Shown here: positions 49,449-58,147 of the stretch, in pieces
How positions within the stretch are numbered: position 1 is the stretch's first letter
How the letters are laid out: each line of letters opens with the position of its first letter
NCBI GenBank assembly: GCA_017454905.1
Contig: JAFTCB010000042.1
Span: 38,266-102,265, forward strand
Reading direction: 5' to 3'
Length of the DNA stretch: 64,000 bases
Origin: Bacteroidales bacterium
GTDB lineage: Bacteria; Bacteroidota; Bacteroidia; Bacteroidales; UBA932
Made by a program: the position numbers and the translations under genes
The notes under the pieces: generated by a model
The model's database searches: none
What the model was told of the DNA's origin: nothing
What the model saw: only the letters and a program-made list of their open reading frames with translations

Positions 49449-52388
49449 ATGAACAACACGGATTATACACAACTGATGGCCAGGAGGATTCGAAGGATCC
49501 TCCTGGTTTGTAACAACTATGACAGCTTCTCTCTCGAAGAGGACGGACACATTGAAGCCCAGATCAGCCAGGACTACGCGGAACTCAACCTGAGCAACCC
49601 GCCGGCCATCGTCCGGGCGGAGTCCACGCTCGAAGCGCTGGAGGTGCTCCGCACCGACACGCATTTCGACCTCATCATCACGATGTACAACGTCGGCAAG
49701 CTGGACGTATTCGATTTCTCCGTCCAGGCCAAGGAGATCGTGCCCGACACGCCGATCGTCCTGCTGTCCTCGTTCTCGAAGGAGATTTACCGTCACATCG
49801 CGGACCGCGACCATGCCGGCCTGGACTACGTCTTCTGCTGGAACAACAGCACGGACGTGCTCATCGCCATCATCAAGCTCCTGGAGGACAAGCTCAACGC
49901 CGAGCATGACTGCCTGGAGATGGGGGCCCGCGTCATCCTGTTGGTGGAAGATTCCGTGCGCTACTATTCGACCTATCTGCCGCTGCTTTACAAGCTGGTC
50001 CTCCAGCAGAACAGCGAAGCGGTGCGCGACGCGCTCAACGAGGAGCAGCAGTTCCTGCGCAAGCGCGCCCGCCCCAAGATCCTGATGGCCACGTGCTACG
50101 ACGAGGCCTATGATTACTACCAGAAATACAAGAACAACATCATCGGCATCATCTCTGACATCGGCTTCGTCATCCACAAAGGCGACAAGCGCGAGACAGA
50201 GAAGATCGACGCGGGCATCGACCTGTGCCGCCTGGTCCGCCGGGAGAACCCGACGCTGCCCTTCCTGATGCAGTCTTCGCAGGAGAGCATGCGCGCCGTG
50301 GCCGAGCAGCTGGGCGTGGGCTTCGCCCTCAAGTCCTCCAAGACCCTCACCCACGATGTGTCCGAGTACATCGGCCGGGAGTTCGGCTTCGGCGATTTCA
50401 TCGTCACCGACCCGGATACGGGGATGGAGGTGGCCCGCGCAAAGAATCTCTATGAGTTCGAGCAGGTGATCAAGGGGATGTCCGACCGCGCCCTGCGCGA
50501 GCTTGCCGACAAGAACTACATCTCCCGCTGGCTCTACGGGCGGGGCATTTTCGCGATCGGCGACCTCTTCCGCCCGATCCGCATCAACTCCGACGAGGAT
50601 GTCGCGCATGTGCGAGAAATGAATCTCCGGATGATCCGGGATTACCGCATCAACCAGGGGCTCGGCGTGGTGGCCAGCTTCGATCCCGCCACCTACAACG
50701 ACGCGATCTGGTTCGCCCGCGTGGGCAAAGGCTCGCTGGGCGGCAAGGCACGCGGCCTCGCGTTCCTCAACCACATTCTCCAGAAGTACGACCTCTACGA
50801 CAAATGGGACGATGTGCGCGTGCTGGTGCCGCGTACCCTCGTGATCACGACCGAATTCTTCGACCGCTTCATCCGCGAGAACGGCCTGCAGTACGTGATC
50901 AATTCTGATATCTCGGATGCCGAGATCCTCTCGGAGTTCGTGGCGTCGTCGCTTCCGCAGAAACTCACGGACGCCCTGCGCGTCTTCATCAGGCATGTCC
51001 GCAAGCCGCTGGCCGTGCGCTCCTCCTCCAAGCTGGAGGACTCCTACTATCAGCCCTTCGCGGGGGTCTATTCGACCTACATGATCCCGCACACGGAGAA
51101 TGAGGACCAGCAGCTCCGCCTGCTCTCCAAGGCCATCAAGAGCGTCTACGCCTCCGTGTATTTCGCCTCGTCCAGAGGCTACATCACCGCCACGGCCAAC
51201 GTGATCTCCGAGGAGAAAATGGCCATCGTGCTGCAGGAAGTCTGCGGCAGCGAGGACCGGGGATACTATTTTCCGACCTTCTCGGGCGTGGCCCGCTCGG
51301 TCAACTTCTACCCGCTCGGCTACGAGACCCCGGAGGACGGCGTCGCGAAGGTTGCCTTCGGCCTGGGCAAGGCCGTCGTGGACGGCGACCAGGTGCTGCG
51401 CTTCTCGCCGAAGTACCCGCGCAACGTCCTGCAGACTTCCACGCCCGAGCTGACGATGACGGAAACCCAGCAAGCGATGTTCGCGCTGAACCTCCAGCCG
51501 GACAAATTCAAGACCTCCGTGGACGATGCAGTCAACCTCGACCGCATCCCCATCACCGATTGCGGCGGCTTCCGCAATTTCGCCAAGGTCGTCTCCACCT
51601 ACGATTACGAAAACATGCGCATCGTGGATTCTCCGGCCCCTGCCGGGCCGAAATTCGTCACTTTCGCGCACATCCTGAAATACAACACCTTCCCGCTCTC
51701 GGACATCCTCAATGAACTGCTGGACATCATGCAGAAGGAGGTCAAATGCGGGGTGGAAATCGAATTTGCGGCCAACATGGACGTCGGTCCCGACCGGCCG
51801 GCCATCTTCAACGTGCTGCAGGTGCGTCCGATCTCGGCTGACGGCCTGGATGCCGAAGTGGACTGGTCCGGCCTGGATGCGGAAGGGGCGATCATCTCCT
51901 CCGGCAGCGCCATCGGCCCGGGCTGGATCAATGGTGTCCGGGACGTCATCTACCTGCGCGAATCGGCCTTCGACGTGCTCAAGACGCGGGAAATGGCTGC
52001 CGAACTCAAGGAACTCAACGCCCGGATGCGGACGGAGGGAAGGCCCTATGTGCTCGTCGGCTACGGCCGCTGGGGTTCCAGCATCCCTTCGCTGGGCGTT
52101 CCGGTGCAGTGGAGTGACATCTCCGAGGCGCGCGCCATCGTGGAGTGCTGCCTGGAGCATTTCCGGGTGGACCCGAGCCAGGGAACGCATTTCTTCCAGA
52201 ACATGACTTCCTTCAACGCGGGCTACGTCAATGTCAATCCGTACGCCCGGGACGGAGAGTGCTTTGATGCGGCGCGGCTGGATGCGATGCCCGCCGAGTT
52301 TGAAACGAACTACCTGCGCCTGGTGCATTTCCCGGAGGACCTGCAGATCTGCATCGACGGCCGCACGGGGAAGGCGTTGATCAAATAG
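49449..52388 (+). CDS. Receiver-receiver-ATP-grasp protein (PEP synthase/PPDK N-domain-like)
   Basis: 979 residues. Residues about 15-150: receiver-like fold lacking the phosphoacceptor Asp (T78/M79 region). Residues about 160-315: second receiver with the acidic pair E167/D168, acceptor D237 ('ISDIGF') and K295. Residues about 425-795: the ATP-grasp domain of PEP synthase/PPDK ('GSLGGKARGLAFLN', 'LAVRSSSKLEDSYYQPFAGVYSTY', 'FGLGKAVVDG', end 'NVLQVRPI'). Residues 796-979: a C-terminal domain with 'LVGYGRWGSSIPSLGVPVQW' and 'DPSQGTHFFQN'. The swivel domain with catalytic His and the PEP-binding barrel are missing. Likely a signal-controlled ATP-dependent phosphotransferase; acceptor unknown. 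Confidence 0.85.
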   Translation: MNNTDYTQLMARRIRRILLVCNNYDSFSLEEDGHIEAQISQDYAELNLSNPPAIVRAESTLEALEVLRTDTHFDLIITMYNVGKLDVFDFSVQAKEIVPDTPIVLLSSFSKEIYRHIADRDHAGLDYVFCWNNSTDVLIAIIKLLEDKLNAEHDCLEMGARVILLVEDSVRYYSTYLPLLYKLVLQQNSEAVRDALNEEQQFLRKRARPKILMATCYDEAYDYYQKYKNNIIGIISDIGFVIHKGDKRETEKIDAGIDLCRLVRRENPTLPFLMQSSQESMRAVAEQLGVGFALKSSKTLTHDVSEYIGREFGFGDFIVTDPDTGMEVARAKNLYEFEQVIKGMSDRALRELADKNYISRWLYGRGIFAIGDLFRPIRINSDEDVAHVREMNLRMIRDYRINQGLGVVASFDPATYNDAIWFARVGKGSLGGKARGLAFLNHILQKYDLYDKWDDVRVLVPRTLVITTEFFDRFIRENGLQYVINSDISDAEILSEFVASSLPQKLTDALRVFIRHVRKPLAVRSSSKLEDSYYQPFAGVYSTYMIPHTENEDQQLRLLSKAIKSVYASVYFASSRGYITATANVISEEKMAIVLQEVCGSEDRGYYFPTFSGVARSVNFYPLGYETPEDGVAKVAFGLGKAVVDGDQVLRFSPKYPRNVLQTSTPELTMTETQQAMFALNLQPDKFKTSVDDAVNLDRIPITDCGGFRNFAKVVSTYDYENMRIVDSPAPAGPKFVTFAHILKYNTFPLSDILNELLDIMQKEVKCGVEIEFAANMDVGPDRPAIFNVLQVRPISADGLDAEVDWSGLDAEGAIISSGSAIGPGWINGVRDVIYLRESAFDVLKTREMAAELKELNARMRTEGRPYVLVGYGRWGSSIPSLGVPVQWSDISEARAIVECCLEHFRVDPSQGTHFFQNMTSFNAGYVNVNPYARDGECFDAARLDAMPAEFETNYLRLVHFPEDLQICIDGRTGKALIK

Positions 52389-52394
52389 AATACT

Positions 52395-53279
52395 ATGAAA
52401 CGATTGCTGATAAATATTTTACTCCTCGCAACCTGCTTCTTCGCTTCAGCGCAGCAGCCCTACGAATCCACGGCGGAGGACATCGCCCTCGGCGAAATGC
52501 TCCTTCGGGATCTCGGCACGGCGGCCGCCCGGCAGAGCGGTCCCGAACTGATGATCCGCGCCGCCAAGGCGATGCTCGGGATGGAATATGTCCCGAACAC
52601 GCAGGAGGGCAGGGAGGAGAAACTCCGCATCTACCTGACCAAGACCGACTGCATCCTTTTCGTGGACAACACCCTGGGGCTCGTGCGGACCGCCGGGAAG
52701 CTGCGGGAAAACGCCACCTTCGAGGACTTCGCGCAGACCCTGGAGCCCGCCCGCCACAACGGGCAGCGCGTTGCTGAGGGCTACGAGGGCTATGCTACGC
52801 GCGTCCACTATGTCACGGAGTGGATTGATCGGGGCGTCGAGGCCGGAGTTTTCCGCAACCTGACCGGGGAACTGGGCGGCGTGCCCGATACGCGCAGGAT
52901 TGATTTCATGTCCAGGCATCCGGACAGTTATGCCCCCCTGACCGGGGAATCCCCGAGTGCCGGACGCAACCGGCGGGACATCGCCCGGATGGAAGAAGCC
53001 GTGAACCGGATTCCGCGCTACTACATTCCCAAGGACCGGGTCGCTTCCGTCGAAAACCGGATCCAGTCCGGCGACATCCTCTGCTTCGCCACTTCCATCG
53101 ACGGACTGGACTATTCCCACGTCGTGATCGCCTACCGGGAGAAGAAGGGGGACAGGCTGACGTTCATCCATGCTTCCTCGGCGGCCAAGAAGGTCATCGT
53201 CGAACCCCGCACGCTGGAGGCCTACCTCCAGGCACACGGCAAGATCACGGGAATCTCCGTACTCCGACTGAATCAGTAG
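52395..53279 (+). CDS. DUF1460 secreted cysteine hydrolase (amidase-like)
   Basis: 294 residues, signal peptide ends FASAQQP. The DUF1460 family adopts an NlpC/P60-like papain fold; the putative nucleophile is the Cys in 'TKTDCILFVDNTLGLV', and the catalytic His is in 'DGLDYSHVVIAY'. 'ARHNGQRVAEGYEGYATRVHYVTEWID' is a conserved substrate segment. Family structures suggest cell-wall amidase activity. Located 6 nt after the ATP-grasp gene, third in the gdhA operon. Confidence 0.82.
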   Translation: MKRLLINILLLATCFFASAQQPYESTAEDIALGEMLLRDLGTAAARQSGPELMIRAAKAMLGMEYVPNTQEGREEKLRIYLTKTDCILFVDNTLGLVRTAGKLRENATFEDFAQTLEPARHNGQRVAEGYEGYATRVHYVTEWIDRGVEAGVFRNLTGELGGVPDTRRIDFMSRHPDSYAPLTGESPSAGRNRRDIARMEEAVNRIPRYYIPKDRVASVENRIQSGDILCFATSIDGLDYSHVVIAYREKKGDRLTFIHASSAAKKVIVEPRTLEAYLQAHGKITGISVLRLNQ

Positions 53280-53280
53280 T

Positions 53281-55098
53281 TCAGGCGAAAAGCTCTAACA
53301 GCGTATCTTTCTTGAGGTCCCGGAAGTCGATTTCGGGATCTTTTGTTTCCGTGAAGCCGGCTTCGAGCAGCAGTTCGCGCAGGGACAGGAAGCAACGCGC
53401 CTTGCGCGCGATGACGGCTTCCTTGCGTCCTGCGTCCGCACCGCCGGAGACGCGGCCGCGCCCGGTGGCGAGGTCCATCAGGAAGATCCAGCCGCCGCTG
53501 ACGACGGCCAGCATCTTCTCCCGCCGGTCGGAGACCAGCTCTTCGTCGATGACTTTCGCATTCGGGTCCACCATGTAGTTCGCGGAGAGCTCGGCGATCT
53601 CCTGCCGCCCGAGGAAGAAACGGAAACGGCTGCCTTCCCCGCCTTCGAAGCGGTTGCAGTACACCGTGCCGTCCGGACAGCCTTCCCGGCAGAAGAGGAT
53701 CTCGGCGGCTTCGGGATCAGCCTCCGTCATGTCGCCGGAATAGATCACCTCTCCGGTGTTGTATGCGGCATTCCAGCCGGTCTTGGCGCCGCTCCAGTCC
53801 ACGAAACTGATGTCGAAATCGTGGGTGCCCCATTCCTCCCGCCAGTAGATGCCGAAGAAATTGTGGTCCGACATCGCATAGCAGGAGCCGAAGGGGAGGT
53901 TGCCCACGAAATTCTTTTCCGATGTCGGGCAGGTGAGCGTGAGCCCCTCGGGGAAGCGGACGCTGCACGCCTTGGCGGAGAGGTTCTGCACCAGGCGCTC
54001 ATGCAGCACGCGCTCGAGCATCTGCAGGTATTCGCGGCAGTTCTCCCGTTGCGGGGCGTCTTTCATCCACAGGGAGCCGTTCCGGATCAGATACATCACC
54101 GGGTCGCCGGGTTGCGTGAGCAGGCGTTCGCGGATGGTCTGCAGCAGGGTGACCAGCTTGAAACTGGACACTTCGTCCAGCCGGGTGCGCAGCGCCTCTT
54201 CGCTGACGTCTGCGGCGAGCAGGCTTTCCCAGAAGCCCTTCTGCATCGGGACGTGATGCCGGGGAGCAGCGCGGCGCAGGCGGTTGATGACCGCCCGGTT
54301 CGGCGCCGGCCGCAGCACGATGGCTTTCCGCTTGGCGTCGTAGTTCTCCTGCGTGCGGAAAGCGAGGAAGAGGTCCTTGAAGCGGTAGAAGATGCCGGCG
54401 AGCCCGTCCAATTCCGCTTGCGAGAGCTGGCGGAAATCGAAGGGGGCCGTGCTCCGGCGGATTTCCTGCAGGACCGCGTCCGACTGGATCAGCAGGGTCC
54501 CGCCGGTCGTCTCGTAAAGGATGTAGCGCAGCAGGTCCACGGGTCGGGAGGGACGGCGCCCGAGGGCTTTGCACAGGATGCTGAGCCCCTCGCGGTTGCG
54601 GATGGCGTCGATGTCGAAGGGAGTGTCAGGATGCTTCTCCAGCCAGTCCGTGACGGCGCTGCACAGCGCGGCTGCGGTCGCACTCTTGAGGGCGGCTCCG
54701 CCCTGCAGGAGGGCCAGGCAGCGCCGGTAGAGCTCTTCGCCGGTCATGGGCAGGATGAGCGTGTAATTGCTCAGTTCCGGCGCCTCTGCTCCGTCATTGG
54801 GCACCCAGCCGTTGCCTTCCTGCGTGAAGCCGGTCCCGTATGTGGAGGCGTAGTGTGTGATCTGGTCCAGGAAGAGCGCGAAACGGTCTTTCTGCCGGAT
54901 GTCCTCCCACCGTTTGTAGAAGGTCGAATTGGGGTCGGCCGTCTGCCGGGCGATGAATTCTTCCAGCTCCGTGTTGAGCAGGTCGGGGTGGATGATGAAG
55001 CCGCATTTGAGGGCTTCGGAGCTCAGGCGGACGGGGTCGGACGCTGCCGGCGCACCGGGTACGGCGGCCTTGAAAAACTGTATGAGGGTCGGATCCAT
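53281..55098 (-). CDS. Uncharacterised 605-residue protein
   Basis: 605 residues from the ATG at 55098 (a TTG 6 nt earlier is possible). No signal peptide or membrane helix, so cytoplasmic. The first 350 residues are mostly helical ('LLRYILYETTGGTLLIQSDAVLQEIRRS', 'AVINRLRRAAPRHHVPMQKGFW'). The C-terminal third is beta-rich and has 'GTHDFDISFVDWSGAKTGW' (Asp at 427 and 429), which recalls the LDLS-type acidic motif of TerD/tellurium-type proteins and their large helical partners (MXAN_6230/SCO0854 type). That relation is a weak impression, not a match. It has its own promoter and a hairpin-T8 leader. Confidence 0.55.
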   Translation of the reverse strand: MDPTLIQFFKAAVPGAPAASDPVRLSSEALKCGFIIHPDLLNTELEEFIARQTADPNSTFYKRWEDIRQKDRFALFLDQITHYASTYGTGFTQEGNGWVPNDGAEAPELSNYTLILPMTGEELYRRCLALLQGGAALKSATAAALCSAVTDWLEKHPDTPFDIDAIRNREGLSILCKALGRRPSRPVDLLRYILYETTGGTLLIQSDAVLQEIRRSTAPFDFRQLSQAELDGLAGIFYRFKDLFLAFRTQENYDAKRKAIVLRPAPNRAVINRLRRAAPRHHVPMQKGFWESLLAADVSEEALRTRLDEVSSFKLVTLLQTIRERLLTQPGDPVMYLIRNGSLWMKDAPQRENCREYLQMLERVLHERLVQNLSAKACSVRFPEGLTLTCPTSEKNFVGNLPFGSCYAMSDHNFFGIYWREEWGTHDFDISFVDWSGAKTGWNAAYNTGEVIYSGDMTEADPEAAEILFCREGCPDGTVYCNRFEGGEGSRFRFFLGRQEIAELSANYMVDPNAKVIDEELVSDRREKMLAVVSGGWIFLMDLATGRGRVSGGADAGRKEAVIARKARCFLSLRELLLEAGFTETKDPEIDFRDLKKDTLLELFA

Positions 55099-55102
55099 GG
55101 TC

Positions 55103-55167
55103 AAAAAAAAGAGATCGCGGAAAGTAAAATGCCAAAAAGCGGAAATAGGAACTTTCTATGCGATCTC
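55103..55167 (-). terminator. Terminator-like hairpin in the leader of the 605-residue gene
   Basis: On the minus strand, 8-bp stem GAGATCGC/GCGATCTC (arms 55160-55167 and 55111-55118) with an inner 6-bp stem GAAAGT/ACTTTC, followed by eight T (55103-55110) and then the ATG at 55098. It lies between the promoter at 55173-55180 and the gene, so it can stop transcription before the coding region. Confidence 0.65.
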
Positions 55168-55172
55168 GCCTG

Positions 55173-55180
55173 CAAAGATA
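55173..55180 (-). promoter_or_regulatory. -7 element for the 605-residue gene
   Basis: TATCTTTG on the minus strand, 74 nt before the ATG. The transcript would start within the first arm of the hairpin or just before it. Confidence 0.6.
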
Positions 55181-55317
55181 GCTTAATACTTTCATTTAAG
55201 CAAATAAAAACAACTTTGTTACATTTCAGGCCCCGTGCCTTTCAGGCCCCTTTCCGGGGCTTTGAAAAAAACAAAAATGTTAATCCCTCCGAGGTGTTCC
55301 GAGGGCGGTTTTTTTAT

Positions 55318-55325
55318 TATATTTG
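55318..55325 (+). promoter_or_regulatory. -7 element for pgeF
   Basis: TATATTTG, 8 nt before the ATG at 55334, which it supports over an in-frame start 99 nt upstream. Confidence 0.62.
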
Positions 55326-55333
55326 CTTTCGAC

Positions 55334-56017
55334 ATGACCACAGAAAGCACTTTACTACACTACGATTTGGGCCCGGGCGCCGAGGCTTTTTCGACCCGCC
55401 GGGACTCCATTTTACCCTTTCCCGTCATCCAGGGACACCAGGTTCATGGCTTCCGCGTGGGGCTGGTCGACCGGCCCGATATGACCAAGGAGGAATTGAG
55501 CGGCTACGATGCGCTCGTGACGGCCTTGCCGGGTGTCGCCGTCGGCGTGCACACGGCGGATTGCGTCCCCATCCTGCTTTACAACCCGCAGCGGCGCGTG
55601 GTGGCGGCCATCCATTCCGGGTGGAAGGGGACCGTGCAGCGCATTTCCCAGAAAGTGCTCTTCGTGCTGAAGTCGGAGTTCGGTGGCCGGCCGGAGGAAG
55701 TCCGTGCGGTCATCGGCCCGGCGATCGGCCCCGACAGCTTCCAGGTAGGCGAGGAAGTGGTCCAGTTCTTCAAGGAGCAGAATTTCCCCCTGGACGACAT
55801 CTGGTCTTTCCGTCCGGGGCGCAGCGGCATCCCGATGGCGGACGGCCACCATATCGATCTCTTCAAGGCCAACCGCTGGCTGCTGGAGGAGGCCGGAGTG
55901 CCCGGCGTCAACATCCAGGTGGCCGGCATTGATTCCTATACCGATCCCGCCTTCTTCTCCGCGCGCCGGGAAGGTCTGTCCTGCGGCCGGACCATCAGCG
56001 CCATCCGGCTTTTGTAG
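55334..56017 (+). CDS. pgeF: Peptidoglycan editing factor / polyphenol oxidase family (YfiH)
   Basis: 227 residues from MTTESTLLHYDLG. Metal-site motifs of the family: 'QGHQVHG', 'HTADCVPILL' and 'AIHSGWKGTVQRIS', then 'IGPAIGPDSFQVGEEV'. PgeF removes misincorporated L-Ser-type residues from UDP-MurNAc intermediates in E. coli, and related proteins have purine nucleoside phosphorylase or laccase activity in vitro. Single domain, cytoplasmic. The MATE gene follows with its own promoter. Confidence 0.9.
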   Translation: MTTESTLLHYDLGPGAEAFSTRRDSILPFPVIQGHQVHGFRVGLVDRPDMTKEELSGYDALVTALPGVAVGVHTADCVPILLYNPQRRVVAAIHSGWKGTVQRISQKVLFVLKSEFGGRPEEVRAVIGPAIGPDSFQVGEEVVQFFKEQNFPLDDIWSFRPGRSGIPMADGHHIDLFKANRWLLEEAGVPGVNIQVAGIDSYTDPAFFSARREGLSCGRTISAIRLL

Positions 56018-56039
56018 CGGATATTTGCCGGGCATGTTG

Positions 56040-56047
56040 TATCTTTG
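56040..56047 (+). promoter_or_regulatory. -7 element for the MATE gene
   Basis: TATCTTTG, 8 nt before the ATG at 56056. Confidence 0.62.
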
Positions 56048-56055
56048 TGCCCGCA

Positions 56056-57387
56056 ATGGAGATCAGACTCGAAGGACACTACGGCTATGGCCGGCTGATG
56101 CGTTCAGCCGTACCGTTGATTGCCATGATGGTGCTGATCAGCCTCTACAGCATCGTGGACGGGCTGTTCGTTTCCAACCTCGTGGGTACGACGGCCTTTG
56201 CCGCGCTCAATCTCATCTGGCCGGCGCTCGGCCTGGTGGCCGCCCTGGGCCTGATGGTCGGCAGCGGCGGCGCGGCCCTGGTGTCCAAGACCCTGGGCGA
56301 GGGGGACCGTCCGCGGGCGAACCGCTATTTCAGCATGTTCGTCGAGTTCATCCTGCTGCTCGCCGTCGTGGCGGCCGTGCCGCTTTTCATCTGGATGGAG
56401 CCGCTGGCCGTGTCGCTGGGGGCGGAAGGGGAGATGGTCCGCCAGTGCGTGATCTACGGGCGGATCTGCGCAGCCGGGATGCCCGCTTTCATGATGCAGA
56501 TGGGCATCCAGCCCTTCTTCATGGTGGCGGAGCGGCCGCAGATGGGGACCTATGTCTCGCTGGCCAGCGGACTGGTCAACATCGGTCTGGATGCGCTGTT
56601 CATCATCGTTTTCAAGATGGGACTGGCCGGAGCTGCCGCCGGTTCGATGCTGGCCTGCTGCGTGGGTGGATTCGCGCCGTTGGTGTGGTTCCTTCGTCAG
56701 CCTGCGGAGACCGGGCTGCATCTGGGGGCGGTGCGCCTCGAGGCTGCGCCCATCGTACAGGCGGCGACCAACGGCTTGTCGGAGTTCGTGGGCAACATCT
56801 CCTTCAACATCGTGTCGATGTGCTACAACCTCCAGCTGATGCATTTCTACGGGGAGAACGGTGTCGCGGCGTATTCCGTGATCCTCTATCTGGGATTCAT
56901 CTTCATTGCGGTTTTCATGGGCTACAACCTCACCGTCACGCCGCTGGTCGGCTTCAACTACGGCGCGGACAACCGTGCGGAACTGGCCAACCTGCTGCGG
57001 CGCAGCCTGAAACTGCTGCTCGCGCTGGGCGTGGTCCTGACGGCCACGGCCGAACTGGCGGCGGGGCCCGTTGCGCGCCTGTTCGTGGGTTATGATCCGG
57101 AGCTGACTGCACTCACGGTCCGCGCTACGCGGCTCTATTCGCCCGGCTTCCTGCTGGCCGGAATCCCGCTTTTCATCTCGGCCTGGTTCACGGGACTGGG
57201 CAACGGGCCTGTCTCCGCGGCGGTCTCGTTCTGCAGGACCTTTGTTTTCGAACTGGCCTGCGTTTTCCTGCTGCCGGCCTTGTTCGGCGCGGGAAGCATC
57301 TGGTTTTCTGCCTGCGCCGCAGAGTGCTTTGCCACGCTGTTCGGCGCCATCCTGCTCCTCCGTTTCCGCGGGCGCTACGGATATTGA
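56056..57387 (+). CDS. MATE-family multidrug/organic cation exporter
   Basis: 443 residues with twelve helices in two six-helix bundles. MATE features: 'MVLISLYSIVDGLFVSNLVGTTAFAALNLIWP' and 'GSGGAALVSKTLGEGD' in the first half, 'GYNLTVTPLVGFNYGADNRAELANLLRR' in the second. It exports drugs or metabolites using a Na+ or H+ gradient. The start at 56056 is set by the promoter; MPA upstream is not needed. Confidence 0.9.
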   Translation: MEIRLEGHYGYGRLMRSAVPLIAMMVLISLYSIVDGLFVSNLVGTTAFAALNLIWPALGLVAALGLMVGSGGAALVSKTLGEGDRPRANRYFSMFVEFILLLAVVAAVPLFIWMEPLAVSLGAEGEMVRQCVIYGRICAAGMPAFMMQMGIQPFFMVAERPQMGTYVSLASGLVNIGLDALFIIVFKMGLAGAAAGSMLACCVGGFAPLVWFLRQPAETGLHLGAVRLEAAPIVQAATNGLSEFVGNISFNIVSMCYNLQLMHFYGENGVAAYSVILYLGFIFIAVFMGYNLTVTPLVGFNYGADNRAELANLLRRSLKLLLALGVVLTATAELAAGPVARLFVGYDPELTALTVRATRLYSPGFLLAGIPLFISAWFTGLGNGPVSAAVSFCRTFVFELACVFLLPALFGAGSIWFSACAAECFATLFGAILLLRFRGRYGY

Positions 57388-57463
57388 GGATGCCCTCAGG
57401 CGGGCCATGAACGCGGCCAGGCGGCTGAGAGGCTGAGTTGCATGAAAAACCGGAAAGAAATGT

Positions 57464-57471
57464 TATATTTG
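57464..57471 (+). promoter_or_regulatory. -7 element for the YccF gene
   Basis: TATATTTG, 22 nt before the ATG at 57494. Confidence 0.55.
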
Positions 57472-57493
57472 GAATCAGTAATGGAGTTATGTC

Positions 57494-57862
57494 ATGAAAT
57501 TCCTCGGTAATATCCTCTGGCTCATCATGGGCGGCATTGTCATCGCCATGATTTACTATTTGGTAGGCCTTGTGATGTGTATCACCATCATAGGTATTCC
57601 TTTCGGGGTTCAGCTTTTCAAGCTGGGGACCTATGCGCTCTGGCCTTTCGGCCATGAACTGGTGAACGGGCCGGATGAGCCGGGCTGCGTTTCGGTGGTG
57701 ATGAATCTTGTCTGGATCCTGCTGGGATGGTGGGAAATCGCCATCCTCCACCTGGTTTTCGGCCTGCTTTTCTGTGTCACCATCGTGGGCATCCCCTGGG
57801 GATTCCAGCATTTCCGGATGGCCATCGGCTCCATCTTCCCTTTCGGTAAAACGATTCAATAA
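57494..57862 (+). CDS. YccF-domain inner-membrane protein
   Basis: 122 residues with two copies of the YccF motif: 'GNILWLIMGG...CITIIGIPFGVQLFKLGTYALWPFG' and 'VMNLVWILLGWWEIAILHLVFGLLFCVTIVGIPWGFQHFRMA..FPFG'. About four helices. The family is widespread and has no assigned activity. Confidence 0.9.
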   Translation: MKFLGNILWLIMGGIVIAMIYYLVGLVMCITIIGIPFGVQLFKLGTYALWPFGHELVNGPDEPGCVSVVMNLVWILLGWWEIAILHLVFGLLFCVTIVGIPWGFQHFRMAIGSIFPFGKTIQ

Positions 57863-57952
57863 AACGCTCTCCCTACAGCTCCGCATGACCGCCGCGGCGT
57901 CCGTTTTTTAAAAAATAAAAGGCAAAACCCCCAATTAACAAGCAATAACACC

Positions 57953-58147
57953 ATGGCACAACAGTCTTACCCTTGCGAGAACTGCAAGTTCCGCGCGCAT
58001 TACGACAAGGATCCCAAATCGTTCCTGGGCCGCTTCTGGCGCTGGCATATCAATTTCTGCCCCGGCTGGAAGGCTTATTTCACCCATCAGGATGAACAGA
58101 CGAAAGCCGCGCTGCGGGAGAAATACGACTTCAAGAAATACCAGTAG
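57953..58147 (+). CDS. Small Cys/Trp-rich conserved hypothetical protein
   Basis: 64 residues, MAQQSYPCENCKFRAHYDKD then 'SFLGRFWRWHINFCPGWKAYF'. The CxxC pair and a later Cys suggest metal binding or a redox role. I recall similar short proteins in many Bacteroidota, with this same CENCKFRA and WRWHIN/CPGW pattern, none with a function. No promoter of the usual type is clear; the upstream spacer has a T6 run after a GC-rich stretch. Confidence 0.75.
   Translation: MAQQSYPCENCKFRAHYDKDPKSFLGRFWRWHINFCPGWKAYFTHQDEQTKAALREKYDFKKYQ

Noticed and set aside
57862-57953. GC-rich palindrome and T6 after the YccF gene as a terminator.
   Set aside because: CGCCGCGGCG has no loop and the longer pairing is poor, so I could not support a stable hairpin next to the T-run.
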